The notes beneath the pieces were generated by a model, which was given only the letters and a program-made list of their open reading frames with translations, made no database searches and was not told the DNA's origin. A stretch of DNA of 64,000 bases from Phycomyces blakesleeanus NRRL 1555(-) (taxonomy: Eukaryota > Mucoromycota > Mucoromycetes > Mucorales > Phycomycetaceae): the NCBI RefSeq assembly GCF_001638985.1, contig NW_017265154.1, forward strand, positions 372,001 to 436,000, in the 5' to 3' direction. Numbering within the stretch: position 1 is the first letter of the stretch; the number at the start of each line of letters is the position of its first letter. Positions 52,892-64,000 of the stretch are shown here, piece after piece. A program made the position numbers and the translations under genes.

Positions 52892-53505
52892 ATCAACGCT
52901 TTCTTTTCTTTCCTTCTTCTTTTTTTTCTATGTGTGTGTGTGTAAAAGTTAACCTTGAGAAAGATAGCTTGACTGCTTTATTATACATCCCTTCCAGGCA
53001 ACTTATGACCACACAAAAGCCCGTTATATTAGTAGAAAAGTAATTATTGCTTTTATTATAACCAATAAAATATCTTGAATCATGGCTTTACTTTAAAATT
53101 AACTTTGTATTTCTATTAATGGATATCCTTATTCCTGTAGCTTGGTATTGTTAGGATAGTAAATTTCTAATTGAGATTCTGAGCATAAAAAAAAAACTTA
53201 AAAAAAACTTATGACAGAAAAAATAAAATCGGAGCGGCGGAGTCACATTATGTTTAAAACTTAGATGCAAGTCGAAAGAATCGATTAGGTACAAGTAAAG
53301 AAAAATTATAGCAAATCATCGTTACACGCAATTTAGTAGTTGTTACTTGAATGGTTACTTAGATCCGAGCTAATGAGCTTAAAAAGTAATTTGCCCATAT
53401 TCAATTATTATTTCTTCCATATAAATACAACAATTGTAATTAACATTTTCTGTTCTCATTTACCAAAAAAAAAAAAAGAAAGAAAGAAAGAGACATCTAA
53501 TAGGA
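52892..53505. other. divergent intergenic region
   Basis: Separates the SWT1 start and the plus-strand secreted-protein start. It contains a short TG run (about 52930-52945) and A-rich DNA. No gene seen. Confidence 0.6.
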
Positions 53506-54278
53506 ATGAAATATCTTTGGGTTCTTTCTCTACTGGTGTTCACACTTTTACTCCATATTCAGTCGATTTATGCCCAAGGAGTTAGCAAAACGGGCAAGAA
53601 AGACGGCAATGCGATTTTTAAAAGCGGTGTGAATGTTCCCCAGGGAAAGTTTCATTTCAAGAACATCAAAACAGGAAAATACCTCGACTTCTTGCCAGGA
53701 AATCTACCCGAACCTGTAGCCGGAAAGAAGTCTGCCTCCAATTTGTGGATTGTAAAGCGATATTCCAACAAATACTTTGAAATTCGCCATGATCATGGAA
53801 CTGCAAAAAAATGCTTGTCTGCTCGCTGGGTAAAGTCCATAACAAGTATTTTTAATTTATGCAGACTTTTTTTTAAAAGACGGCTAACCTTTAATATCTC
53901 TGCCAATATGATATTTTCTTACACTAGACTAAAGGAGTTGACGATGCGGGTGTTATGTGGCAATGCGAGCTCAAAAACATGAAAAGATCACTTGGAGACC
54001 AAACTCTCGACAACGAGGATATTGAGGCCATCGAAACCAATGAAACGCTCTCTAAACGTTACGCACCAATAGTCTGGACAAAACAGGTGTGGGTATTTGT
54101 TCCTGTTTCCGGAAAAGCAAAGACATACAAGATCATTGCCGTTGACCACTTGTATGACATGACACCCAAGTGTTTATCCCACAAGCCAACCGGTGGTAAA
54201 GGCAAACGAGGTGGAACTATACTCAAAAGCTGCAAATACAATACAAAGGATACCAGCCTTTATTGGAAGATGGAGTAG
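53506..54278 (+). CDS. small secreted protein with beta-trefoil-like repeats
   Basis: Two exons (53506-53829, 53928-54278) encode 224 residues. A clear signal peptide (MKYLWVLSLLVFTLLLHIQSIYAQ) is followed by repeats such as FHFKNIKTGKYLDF, CLSARW and KCLSHKP with conserved Cys and Trp spaced as in ricin-B-type trefoils (C-L plus Q/W motif). Mucoromycota secrete many such small proteins, some binding sugars, but the sugar-binding residues are not clear here and no enzymatic domain is attached. A short acidic insert (DNEDIEAIETNE) interrupts the second half. Function unknown; the trefoil call is by pattern only. Confidence 0.6.
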
Positions 54279-54695
54279 TGCCCTATTCTGGATAAAAGCA
54301 AAACGATCTGTGATCTTTTACTTTAAACCATCCAAAGAAATGTAAACTGTGTACTTTTATTTATCAAAATATAGCATTCTATTTAAACACGTATTTTTTT
54401 TTTTTTGGCTTTATACTTGTGCTTTATATTAAATTATAGCATTTATACTTAAAGTAGCATGAATATAATATAGCAGTTTCAAGATAAGCTATATCTTTTT
54501 AAACCTTTGATTAATATTGTCTGTCTATAGACAAAAAGTAAAGTTCTAAAAAAGGCATGCGTATAGAAGCTTGTAAGCTACTAGAAGAATGTATATAGTC
54601 AAACTACATTCCCCTCAGTAAAATAGTCAGAATAGAAACAAACACAAGGGATACATATTCTATGTGAATATATCATAATATCCACACGTTACTCT
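54279..54695. other. convergent 3' intergenic region
   Basis: Lies between the secreted trefoil-like gene and the Nudix-like gene. A T-rich tract at about 54391-54405 and AT-rich DNA; no gene seen. Confidence 0.6.
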
Positions 54696-55907
54696 TTATT
54701 GATTTGCTAAATTCAAGTCTTCCATCTTCGTCGCAAGGTCTTCAGGTTGGGCACGCTTTTTATTCTTAGAGTTATACATTGGAATGAACTTGGCCCATGA
54801 TCTTCTCCTATTTATACTTGTTGTATCTTCCTGACTTGTCTTTCCAGTTGATTGGGACAATTGACCCTCTGTAAAAGTGTTGCTTTTTTCTGACTGTTGG
54901 CTTTTCTTTGAGATACTACTTTGGGCAGAAATAGGTTGTGCCTCAGCTGAAAATCCTGATTCAGAAATACCAGTCGTATTTTGTGTCTTTGAAGTTGAAG
55001 GTAATCCATCAAGTGGCACTGTGTGCACATCATTAAGCGAACATTCGTTTCTCGAACTCGTTCCAATATAGTTCTCTTCACTGTCTGTACTGTTTTTCAA
55101 TCCACTCTTTGATGTTGATGCATCTTCATTTATCTTGATCCCCGAGCTTCCAGGCACTGAGATTTCTTCACTCACGCTATAACCAAGCTTTTCTCGCATT
55201 TTTTTTCTTTTGTTATCCCTCTTCTTCTTCACGGCTTCTTCTTTCTGGATTTCAAGTTTTTTGGACGTTTGAAATGCAAGTATAGGTGGACTCACACTAG
55301 ACATTCTTAACGCATCCCTGATATGCTTATCTTTCACAATCATCACTGCTTCTTGATAATTAAACTAATCAACGTTAGTCAGTACTTTATACGTTATATC
55401 ACGTTCTTATGTTCTCACCCATCGTCTAACGCGTCCTTTTGATTGTGGGTAAATATCGAACACCTCGTTAGATTCGATTTCGTACATCAAGTGATATGCT
55501 TGTACGGTAGTATTCTTCCTTTCTATAAATTTTCCTACACGCCGCCGTACAGTCCCCAGCACACCAGCTTCTTCCCAAGTTGTCGTTTTAACTATATCCT
55601 TGATATCGTCTCCATCATACCACCTCGATTTTGGCTTGAGGAAAAAGAAAGATTTTATTCTTCAAGTACCACAGATAAGATTAAATACTTCTGTGACACT
55701 TACAATGACCCACGGCTTCTTTTGTTTATTGGTAGATATTAACATAAAGTATTTTGTTTTTGGATCGATGATTATACACCCGACAAGGTTTCGAATGTTA
55801 GCACTTTCTTGAAAGGTAATATTATCTTCATTTGCAGCGATATCTTGCTCTAATACTTTGCTATTATCAATGTTATCTGTGTTTGGTTGGTGGAGACTAT
55901 TGGACAT
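54696..55907 (-). CDS. Nudix-like protein of the diphosphoinositol-phosphohydrolase type, degenerate Nudix box
   Basis: Three exons (55907-55704, 55634-55419, 55364-54696) give 362 residues. The fold start VGCIIIDPKTKYFMLIST, then KPWVIPKSRWYDGDD and WEEAGVLGTVRRRVGKF, match Aps1/DIPP-type Nudix hydrolases, which cleave diphosphoinositol phosphates or diadenosine polyphosphates. The box itself is altered: where the family has PKGGWE...RExWEEAG, this protein has PKSRWYDG and KTTTWEEAG. The glycine pair and the catalytic Arg-Glu are lost while the final Glu-Glu-Ala-Gly is kept. A 200-residue C-terminal tail is Lys-rich then Ser/Thr-rich and probably disordered. Start at 55907 is chosen over 55976 because the upstream frame looks non-coding. 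It may be a non-catalytic binder. Confidence 0.72.
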
Positions 55908-56352
55908 AATTAGCTGTTTTCTTTCTTTTTTTTTGTATGGAAAAGAAAATTGAAAGAATGTAGAATTTGTTATCAATGATCTATCATGTTGTTATTTAAA
56001 TATGCTATTTTTTTTTAAAAAAAACACACAATGATATGTCATACCTTTCCTATAAACATGCTTGTAAAACTCGATCTGGCCTAGAAATTATTACGATATG
56101 TTCTATTCCTCTTTATTTTAATCTGTTTGACTATCTTCCATAAAACCATGTTGACGATTTGCCTGGTATAAGAATCTATGGTGAATCAAACTTGAATTTG
56201 TTAGTTAGCTAAATTGGAAGACAAAGGATGTTGCTAATTTTTATGTCACCATGTTAATATTTACAAAAGGGTACTATCACAAATAATAATAAAAGAGAAG
56301 AGAAACAGAAGAAGAAAGAGAGGAAGATAGAGAGAGAGAGAGAGAAATTCAA
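55908..56352. other. intergenic region
   Basis: Upstream of the Nudix-like gene and downstream of the methyltransferase (same strand). It contains a T9A8 tract at 56008-56024 and a GA-rich run (about 56296-56345). No gene seen. Confidence 0.6.
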
Positions 56353-59300
56353 CTAAGAATCTTTGTCAAATATCTTTTTTGCGACTTCTTCCATACACAG
56401 ACCCCAGGTTAGGCAATGGTCTTTCACACTAGTTTCCTCAAATAAAATATTTTTCCAAGTTTCAGTCAATATGAGCCCAAGTTCCTGCTCAAGCCCTTTT
56501 TGCAGATCGGCCGGTATACTGTAAATGTCATAGACGAGCTGATCAATGCAATATTGAAACAAGGATGCCACTTTAAGAAGCCGTGTCAGCTCCTCATACA
56601 TACCCACGCTTCTTGTGTGTGATTCTGATTGTATTATTATATTTATCCAGTCATTCGCATCGTACGGTGCTCTAAACAAGTCAATTCGCCAGTTGGGTGT
56701 TCTCTGTTCACACAAAGACAGTAATGCTTGATCAACTAATGGTATATGCCATGTACATCCTCTGACTTGTTCCATAACATTGAGTGTATTCGATAGTTGA
56801 ATAATCCCATATATCCATTGACGTGCTGTTGTTAGATGCCGCACAAACATAGCCATAATCTCAACGTCTATAGTCGAACGAGGTGGGGTAAACGGAATTT
56901 TGGCCATATGTTTTCCGAAAAATCGTGTACGTCCTTGCTGGTCGTAATAACAAGTATCTCGTATAAAAAACTGTAGTGTGCTAGAATTTAAGAGACCACA
57001 AAAGAAATCTGCTGACTGCCAAGGATATTCGGATTTTATGGTAAAATACATGCACTGGTTTGTTACGCAGCGTCGGTCAGTATCGATGAAGAATCGCTGT
57101 CGTGGTTGTGTGCGAGTAAAATACCCAAAGTTTATCGGGTGAACAATCTTTACTGGGGTTTCAATTCCACATTTACTGTAGTGGCAATATGCAATATTCC
57201 GGTCGGTTTTCGTAGTCTGAAGGGCATTGCGGGCGTCAAGCAAATAATGGTAGAGAGCAGATGAGTTTGCAGTGTTACCGTACAATTTATATTCTTCTTC
57301 AAGTTGCAGTGCCCCGTCTTTATCAACCAATATCATCGAGTAGAACGATAATCTGGTGTCATCGGGGTCAGAGCGACAAAGAGGTACATATGCCTCAGCA
57401 GGCGAATTCTCTTTTTTTGTCAGGCGCAAGGGATCCCGGTCTTGCCAAAATGTGGCTTCTTTACTAACTGTTTGGAATCCACTGGTCTTTCTTCGCCGAC
57501 TTGCACTAGAGGATTTACCACTCCAGTAAAAGACTGGTCGAAGCCATTGATCGCAACACTCTTTTCCGAACACACCGAGTGCCCATCGAGTTCGTACAAC
57601 TAGTGCATACACTGGATTAGTGTTTGGTCCGCGATTCCAAACAAGAGGGGCGCATGAAGAAGATGTATTCAAACACATCTCTCCATCGCATAGACGAGGT
57701 AAACTTTTTGTTAGATTCATAAGCTGGTCAGAAACAGAAGACGTAGGGGACAAAAAAGAGAATGAGGCATGCGGAATCTGGTGTATAAAGTCTACTGGTT
57801 CCGTAGATGTCAGCTTGTATTTGATAAGTGGATCTTGCACTTCCAGACGAGATCGATCAAATATGTTGTAAGATTTAATAATACTCTCCAGGTTGTGTTT
57901 TCTTGACATGTGTCTTAGGAATAGAGTCTGTTCTGGTACACGACCAGGGGCACGTTTACGCAAATTAAATATAAGAGAATCTGTTTGAACCTTTGGCCAG
58001 ACCTTGTAAGGTTCAAACTGAAATATTTCCAGCATTTCAAAATGCTGCCAAATCCACGCTCTGTTTATCAGAACGATAGGTTTGTCAACATAATATTACT
58101 AATAAATATGCCTAGTATTCTATGCTCACCTAAGCTCTTCCGCAAACTCTAGAACCATCCACTGACTGGGTGTGATAAAGCAAATCTGCCCATTTGTTTC
58201 TTCGCACCGTTGAAGGCAAATCCACAAAAAGTACATGTACGCCTGGCTTCCTCTGCCAAGGACGCTGTCATCGTATAGTTCTGGATCCGGCACGGCAATA
58301 AAACCAGTCTTTCGAATCATATATGGTGGATTGGTTACAACATAATCAAACTTGAACAATGCCGCATCTCTAAGTTTTTCCAGCTGCTCCTTCTCCCAAA
58401 GTTGTGCTTCTGTCCCTGATTCGGTTACTGGCTTGCTCTCCACAGTTAATTTGAGTGTATCATTACAGAATATTCGTAGTCGATTTATCATGCGCGGCGT
58501 TAAACACTCCCCCAGCTCAACTAGCCTCTTATAAAACGGAAACAAATGAAGAATTATATTTAGTTTTCCTAGGTTACATGCAAAAGGGTCGATTTCGACC
58601 CCCCACAAGGCATCTGGGATTGTTTGAGACAGCATGGTTCTCAACATGGTTGGATCGTTCCACAATAGAGGTGTTGTAGTGCTTTGGCTCACAAGTCTGG
58701 TCAGGAACTCGCAAAGAAAGGTACCTATGCCCATACATGGATCGAGAACGCGCGGAACTCTTCCTGTCTTTAGTGTATCTCGTAAAGTCTGTTTGGACAT
58801 GCATCGCATCCACATAAATTGCACCACGCTTTGAGGGGTATAAAATTGACCATGGTCCTTTTGGTGTTTCTGTGCTGATGTCTCAAGAAAGTGAAGTGTA
58901 TAGAATTGTGAGAATATGGTGTCGATGAGTTGAAGAGAATGGAATTTTATGCCGGCTGCTTGCATTTGGCTCCTCAGAGAGGATAGAATAGTGGTGTGGT
59001 GCCGAGTGTACGAATGGTGCCATAGAAATATATCATCAGATTTTTTTAAAATATCGTCTTGTTCCGCAAAGAGACTCGAGTATTCTACAAAAGAGCTTCG
59101 GTTCACATTACCGATCAGATCTTGAAAGAGAAGCTCGATGAAAACTAGATAAACTGTCATGAAGCCAGTCATGAGACAGTATATATCTATGGTTTGTTGG
59201 TTGACGGTTTCTCGAAGAGCAGACATGTCTTTACAGACTCTTTCAGACTCCAGTGAGCGAAATAGATAGTCAAGAGCTAAATCTGGCATATATGACCATT

Positions 59301-60082
59301 CTAACAAATATAATTTAAAATCAAGTTGAGCATGATTGTCGAAGTACCTTCATTTGAGCAATTAAAATGATAGAAGATATTTAAATAGAATACTACTTGC
59401 CTGTATTGTTGATCCTCTTTGCTACCTCCTTTGACACATCAACTTTTACTATGGAGAGCATGTTTCCTAAAATGCAGACGACTTGTTTTGCTTCTGATTC
59501 GTTTATAGAGACGGCTTCGAATGATTCTGATATGCATGCTTGTTTGATTGAGGGATATATACGATTGTCGTGGACTAGATCTGAGGGGGTATTCCTATAA
59601 TATGTTTCTGAATTCACAAGGGATATTGGAGACCGATACTCATTTTGGAATCCATTGGTCTGATTGATTATTTGATCCGTATTACTGGTTTTCTGGCCTT
59701 TGGGTTGGTATGCATTAGCATAAATTGACGAGCTTGCTGATTGGTCGCCTATAGTGTCCTGGCGTTTGCGTTTAATACCCGGCAAAAGATCTATACAGTC
59801 GTTATTTGACAAGGCTGCTGTGCAGTGTGGTCCGTGCATTAATGCATTATTTGTTTCATAGGGGGGTGTCAATGTATCCAGAAGTATGGGGGTATAATGA
59901 GATGTCGATGAATTGAGAGACATCAAGTGTTGGCTATAGTAATTGGCTGAACAATTGTGAGATAGATGAGAGTAATCCAAGGCTGGATTGCAATGGCAAG
60001 AATCATTTGTGATGTGGATGAAAGATTGATCTATGGATTTGAAACGCTGATCTTCTAGGTTGGAGGACGCTCGTTCGGTCAT
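56353..60082 (-). CDS. type IIG/Eco57I-like DNA N6-adenine methyltransferase with TaqI-like recognition domain
   Basis: Three exons (60082-59401, 59300-58130, 58060-56353) join in phase to a 1186-residue protein. Residues 1-227 are Ser/Asn-rich and likely disordered, with a basic KRKR at 104-107. The methyltransferase follows: GQFYTP (motif X, about 378), DPCMGIGTFL (motif I, SAM binding, about 414), WGVEIDPFACNLGKLN (about 460) and the catalytic TNPPYM (motif IV, about 550). These are the gamma-class N6-adenine motifs of bacterial type IIG and TaqI-like enzymes. Residues about 640-1000 resemble the TaqI-type target-recognition domain (TNQCMYFTIK, GLLNSSTLQFF, GKHMAKIPF). No PD-(D/E)XK nuclease motif was seen, so it is probably a solitary modifier. 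The first intron uses a GC donor. Spliceosomal introns mean it is a fungal gene, presumably of old bacterial origin; function in fungal 6mA is inference. Confidence 0.88.
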
Positions 60083-62001
60083 CTTCCCTTCATTGTCTCT
60101 TGGGATGAAAAATAAGACAGATACAAGCTATAGGACTCTTTTTCTCTGTTGTTGGCTCTGGTTAAGGTCGAGCAAGTATAATGTTAAAGACCTACAATAT
60201 ATGCACTGTGGCTTTTTAAGAGTTGAGCCCACCCCAAGCAAATTCAACCTCCACATAAGAGACCAGGGCTTGCTTGAGCAAGAATCATATGTGGTACAAA
60301 TCGTATTGTCCTCGAGGATTCCAACCGATCTTCAGGGTAGATGCATCATGTGATAAAATCTAGTATCAATTCCCTGCATGTATTTTACTCATATCGCCCC
60401 GGTCATTAAGTATAACTTTTGTTTCTTTTTGTTTCTTTTAAATAAAAAGCAAAGAGACCTGAATGCCAAAGAGAAACTAGTTAGGTTTTATATATCGTAT
60501 AATCTGGTGATTATTCTCGATTTAAAGAAGTTAGCTGACCAGACATGTTTTAGATTAATGAATTTCTGTCATGGCAACAGTAAACGAAAGAAATCATACT
60601 CAGCTCGAATTCATTTTTTTTGTATTTTATGTATCAAAAATGATATCATTAGTTTCATTGGACCCTCACACTAGTACAAAATGATTATGAAGTCTAGGTT
60701 GCCAGATATTGGGGAAGCTCATGAGAATCTGAGTCAAACAGGTTTAACTTATATCGACAAATGCCCAATTAATCTATTTAAACAACTGATGATTTTCAGT
60801 TTTCAATTGAACAAAACTCGGCGCCATACTGCGCTTATGTCTTGGGATTTCACAGCCAAACAAACAGAAAAAAAAAGTGGCATTAATCATAGCTAAGAAA
60901 AGAAGAAAAAGAAAGCCAATTCAAAAGAATTTATATATATGTAAATGCCAAGATTGTCTTGTATATAATTGATAATTAATTAGCTTACAAACTCTACTGT
61001 GTGATAAACAGAGTCACTCCAAAACATTTTCTTGGCTGGTCTGATAGAATTTTAAGGATCTAGATATAATGTATGTACGCTTTGAACTATAAATAAATAC
61101 ACAAAAGCTTTTGATTAAATCAAAGATGATATTGAGAGGTAATTGGCTTGCTACAATTGTTCGACTTGTATACTGTTTTACTTGATTCGATTGTATTCCT
61201 CGTACGAGATCAATTGAAACATAATATGAGTCAAGTAATTAGAGATGGTAGTTTTGATAGATAAATCGATCGATCGGTAAAAAAAAATTGAATATTAACT
61301 GTTTCTGAAGAGAGAATGTTCTTTTCCGTTATGTTAATAATCCTGTGGTTGAATACAAAGGTTGTGGTAGTAATGCTTCTTACAAATATGTATGATATAC
61401 CTGGTTAATTAATTTTTATTTTGTTAATATAATCGTAATTGCTACATAACCCAAGTTCTGACTGTGACAACATATGTCCTTCATTAATTCATTTTCAATC
61501 ATAGCATGGTCCCCGCTTATATTTCTGCCGATAACCCGACCTATCATAATCTCTGGATAATAATCTATATTTCAAAGCATAAAAACCAATTCCCTTTACA
61601 TTACAACTTCCTTTTGAGATTCTCTTCTGCTTTTACTTTTAATAACATATTTTTACAGCTTAAGTCAAGCAAATAAAATGTAAAAATAAAATGGGTTACT
61701 TGTTCTCTTGTTTTTTTTTTTTGAAATATCACTAAAATATCTTGAATTTGTATTAATGTATTTTATCAGTCATTTTTTTATATTAATATAAACGCACACA
61801 CGTATACATTCTAACCCAAACGAGAAATTTTAACGATTTCAATTGAAAAGGTAATTTTATATAATTTTTTATTTAATTTTTTATTTTATTTAATTTTTAA
61901 TTTTTATTTTATTTTGGCGTCTCTTTCTTTTCCTTCCACCCCCTGCCTTTTTTATTCATATATTTTATGCACTTGTCCGCATAGAAGTTCAACTGGAAAG
62001 A
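60083..62001. other. divergent intergenic region between methyltransferase and CDS1
   Basis: About 1.9 kb. Mostly AT-rich, with A/T runs near 61860-61910 just before the CDS1 start. Short open frames at 60060-60900 have no intron-exon logic or recognisable motif. No gene supported. Confidence 0.55.
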
Positions 62002-63844
62002 ATGGGAAAAACAAAGAAAAATACTCAAAGATCTGAAAGATCTCCTGAGGCACCCAGCAGAACAAACTCTGTAGTTGCCAATGACAAGAAGAAAGTACAA
62101 CCACGAGAGAATGCTGAAAAGGAACCAGTTCTTTTGGCAGCCGAGAAATCTTCCACCAAATGGCGCAACATGGCCATCAGAACCTCAACAACCCTCTTGA
62201 TGATCAGTGCCTTTTTCTTTACTCTGGCATCTGGTTACATTTGGTCAATTGCGGCAGTTATGATCATCACTGTTCTTGTCTACCGTGAAGTCATTCAGCT
62301 TGCATATGTACCAGCCAAGAGCAAAAACCTGAGATGGTTCAAGACGATGAGCTGGTATTGTTAATATTTTAAGATTTCTATTGTTAATAGATTAAGATAA
62401 ATATATATATATATAATTTCAACAGGCTCATGTATGTATTTGTGTAAAATTTTAGGTACTTTTTAATTACAACCGAGTATTTCCTTTATGGCGAATCTAT
62501 CATCTATTACTTCAAGGAAATCGTCATGGTTGACGCGTTCTTGTTACCATTTGCTACTCACCATCGATTCATCAGTTTTATGCTCTATGTTCTTGGTAAG
62601 CTCTAATATATACATAAAAAGATTCGGAATAGTGTGGATATTGAGATGATGTCATGTCATGCTATGTCAGGTTTCGTTTTTTTTGTCACCAACTTGAAGA
62701 AGGGAGAATACAAGGCACAGATGGCACAATTTGGATGGACTCATATGTCTCTGTTCTTGATTGTCGTCCAGAGTCATTTTATTGTGGATAACATCTTGGA
62801 AGGGTTGATTTGGTAAGTGGTACACAGGTCGGTTTATCCACAGCCTAATAACATGATCATTAGGTTTGTCATGCCTGCGTCTCTAGTGGTTATCAATGAT
62901 ATCTTTGCCTATGTGTGTGGATTCTTCTGGGGAAAGACTCCTCTTATCCAAATCAGTCCCAAAAAAACAGTCGAAGGCTTTGTGGGTGCTCTCTTGTGTA
63001 CTCTTGTGCTTGGATTCTTTGTAAGAATTAGACATCATGTGAAAAGCAGAGGGTTTATGCTTATGAGAATTTTGTCTTTCTTTTTCTTTTTTTTTGTTCT
63101 AAAAAAATATGTATAGGTGACTACCCTCTTGATGAGATTTGACTACCTCACATGTCCAGTTCAGGTAAGATCCACACAACCCTTCCCCTTGTGTTTTTTT
63201 ATTTATTTATTTATTTATTTAGGATCTTGCTGCTTCTGCATGGTCCAACGTTTCTTGTGAGCCAAAGAACCCAGTATTTACTGCTGCTCCTTGGCATCTT
63301 CCATCGATAGTTCGCTACTTGATCAAGATCACGGTTAGTAACCCAATCCAAGCATTTGACCTTGACTGACACATCTATAGACCTTCCAAGATGTAGATGA
63401 GGTATGGATTGCTCCGGTTCAGCTGCACACAATTATGATGGCCTGCTTTGCTTCTTTGATTGCTCCTGTTGGTGGATTCTTTGCCAGTGCTGTCAAACGT
63501 GCTTTCAAGATCAAGGATTTCGGAGACACTATTCCTGGCCATGGTGGTTTGACTGATCGTATGGACTGCCAGTTCTTGATGGGATTCTTTGCACACATGT
63601 ATTATCACAGCTTTATCAAGGTAAATAAGATCAGTCAAGGGTTCTTCAATGTTTACATTATATACATATTTAGATGTACAATGTATCGGTCGGAACCATC
63701 TTGGCACTGGTGATCAATAACTTGTCTCAAAGAGAGCAAGTTGAACTCTTGGCTAGACTGAATATGTACCTTGAAAATCAAGACATCATGACACACAACA
63801 TTGATGCATTCTTTCAAAAGGCTCAAAGTCTTTTGCAAGGATAA
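62002..63844 (+). CDS. CDS1: phosphatidate cytidylyltransferase (CDP-diacylglycerol synthase)
   Basis: Eight exons (62002-62354, 62456-62595, 62671-62812, 62864-63020, 63117-63164, 63223-63333, 63381-63620, 63674-63844) encode 453 residues, the usual eukaryotic size. It makes CDP-diacylglycerol from phosphatidate and CTP in the ER membrane, the precursor of phosphatidylinositol and phosphatidylserine. A charged, Ser-rich N-terminal tail leads into several membrane helices ([55 protein letters not shown]). Conserved blocks are [30 protein letters not shown] and the family signature [20 protein letters not shown] followed by GLTDRMDCQ, where the acidic pair binds metal. All signature residues are present. 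Confidence 0.95.
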
Positions 63845-64000
63845 ACCACCCCCCTTCAAACCATGCATTCTTTCCTTTTCTTTTGAAAGAAAAAGAAAAA
63901 AGAAATGGACTCGTACTTTATTTCCTTTTGATCTATAGCAAACATAGAATACCTAATTCATTATATACTTCAAATACACTCGTGTACTACAACAAAAGCT
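63845..64000. other. CDS1 3' flank
   Basis: Short AT-rich 3' region to the window edge, with a GAAAAG-type run. Nothing else seen. Confidence 0.6.

Noticed and set aside
60060..60896. Several plus-strand ORFs upstream of the methyltransferase start
   Set aside because: Low complexity, no motifs, lying in a promoter region and partly antisense to the methyltransferase first exon.

Overview
The window reads as nuclear DNA of an early-diverging filamentous fungus, most likely Mucoromycota (Mucorales-type). The evidence is short GT-AG introns (mostly 45-130 nt), AT-rich intergenic DNA full of AT, polyT and microsatellite runs, and fungal housekeeping proteins split into many small exons. I joined exons by hand from reading frames and splice phases. 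No database search was run, so family names rest on motif recognition.

Layout, left to right. 1-689(-): N-terminal exons of a neurofibromin/IRA-like RasGAP candidate running off the edge. 4011-5786(-): an intact, intronless 591-codon RNA-virus RNA-dependent RNA polymerase inside the chromosome (an endogenous viral element). 6652-8327(-): Ulp1-type SUMO protease. 9391-10798(+): Siw14/Oca-type phosphatase-like protein. 10946-12470(-): ceruloplasmin-like multicopper-oxidase relative. 13310-14200(+): secreted 2H-phosphoesterase-like protein. 15680-18680(+): ribonucleotide reductase large subunit with MCB-like promoter sites. 19481-20247(-): DUF1752 regulator, sharing a 169-bp divergent promoter with TPT1 (20417-21361, +). 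21783-24331(-): polyglutamine-rich Clg1-like cyclin. 28003-32724(+): SMC6. 33426-35237(+): F-box protein. 36617-38094(-): PIF/Harbinger transposase. 39027-39311(-): broken GC-rich repeat fragment. 42619-44355(+): O-acetylhomoserine sulfhydrylase. 45357-46560(+): short-chain dehydrogenase. 48501-51117(+): FHA/Chk2-type checkpoint kinase. 51493-52891(-): SWT1 PIN endonuclease. 53506-54278(+): small secreted trefoil-like protein. 54696-55907(-): Nudix-like protein with a degenerate Nudix box. 56353-60082(-): a 1186-residue bacterial type IIG/Eco57I-like DNA adenine methyltransferase carrying fungal introns. 62002-63844(+): CDP-diacylglycerol synthase.

Two loci stand out. The first is the adenine methyltransferase: its catalytic and TaqI-like target-recognition regions look bacterial, but it has spliceosomal introns (one GC-AG) and a disordered, basic N-terminal extension. 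That fits a domesticated, nuclear DNA modification enzyme in a lineage known for abundant N6-methyladenine. The second is the uninterrupted viral polymerase. Several genes concern genome maintenance (RNR1, SMC6, Chk2-type kinase, methyltransferase), but they are spread out and interspersed with unrelated genes, so I do not claim a functional cluster. The remaining intergenic stretches hold simple repeats, one solo-LTR-like segment and no other gene I can support.
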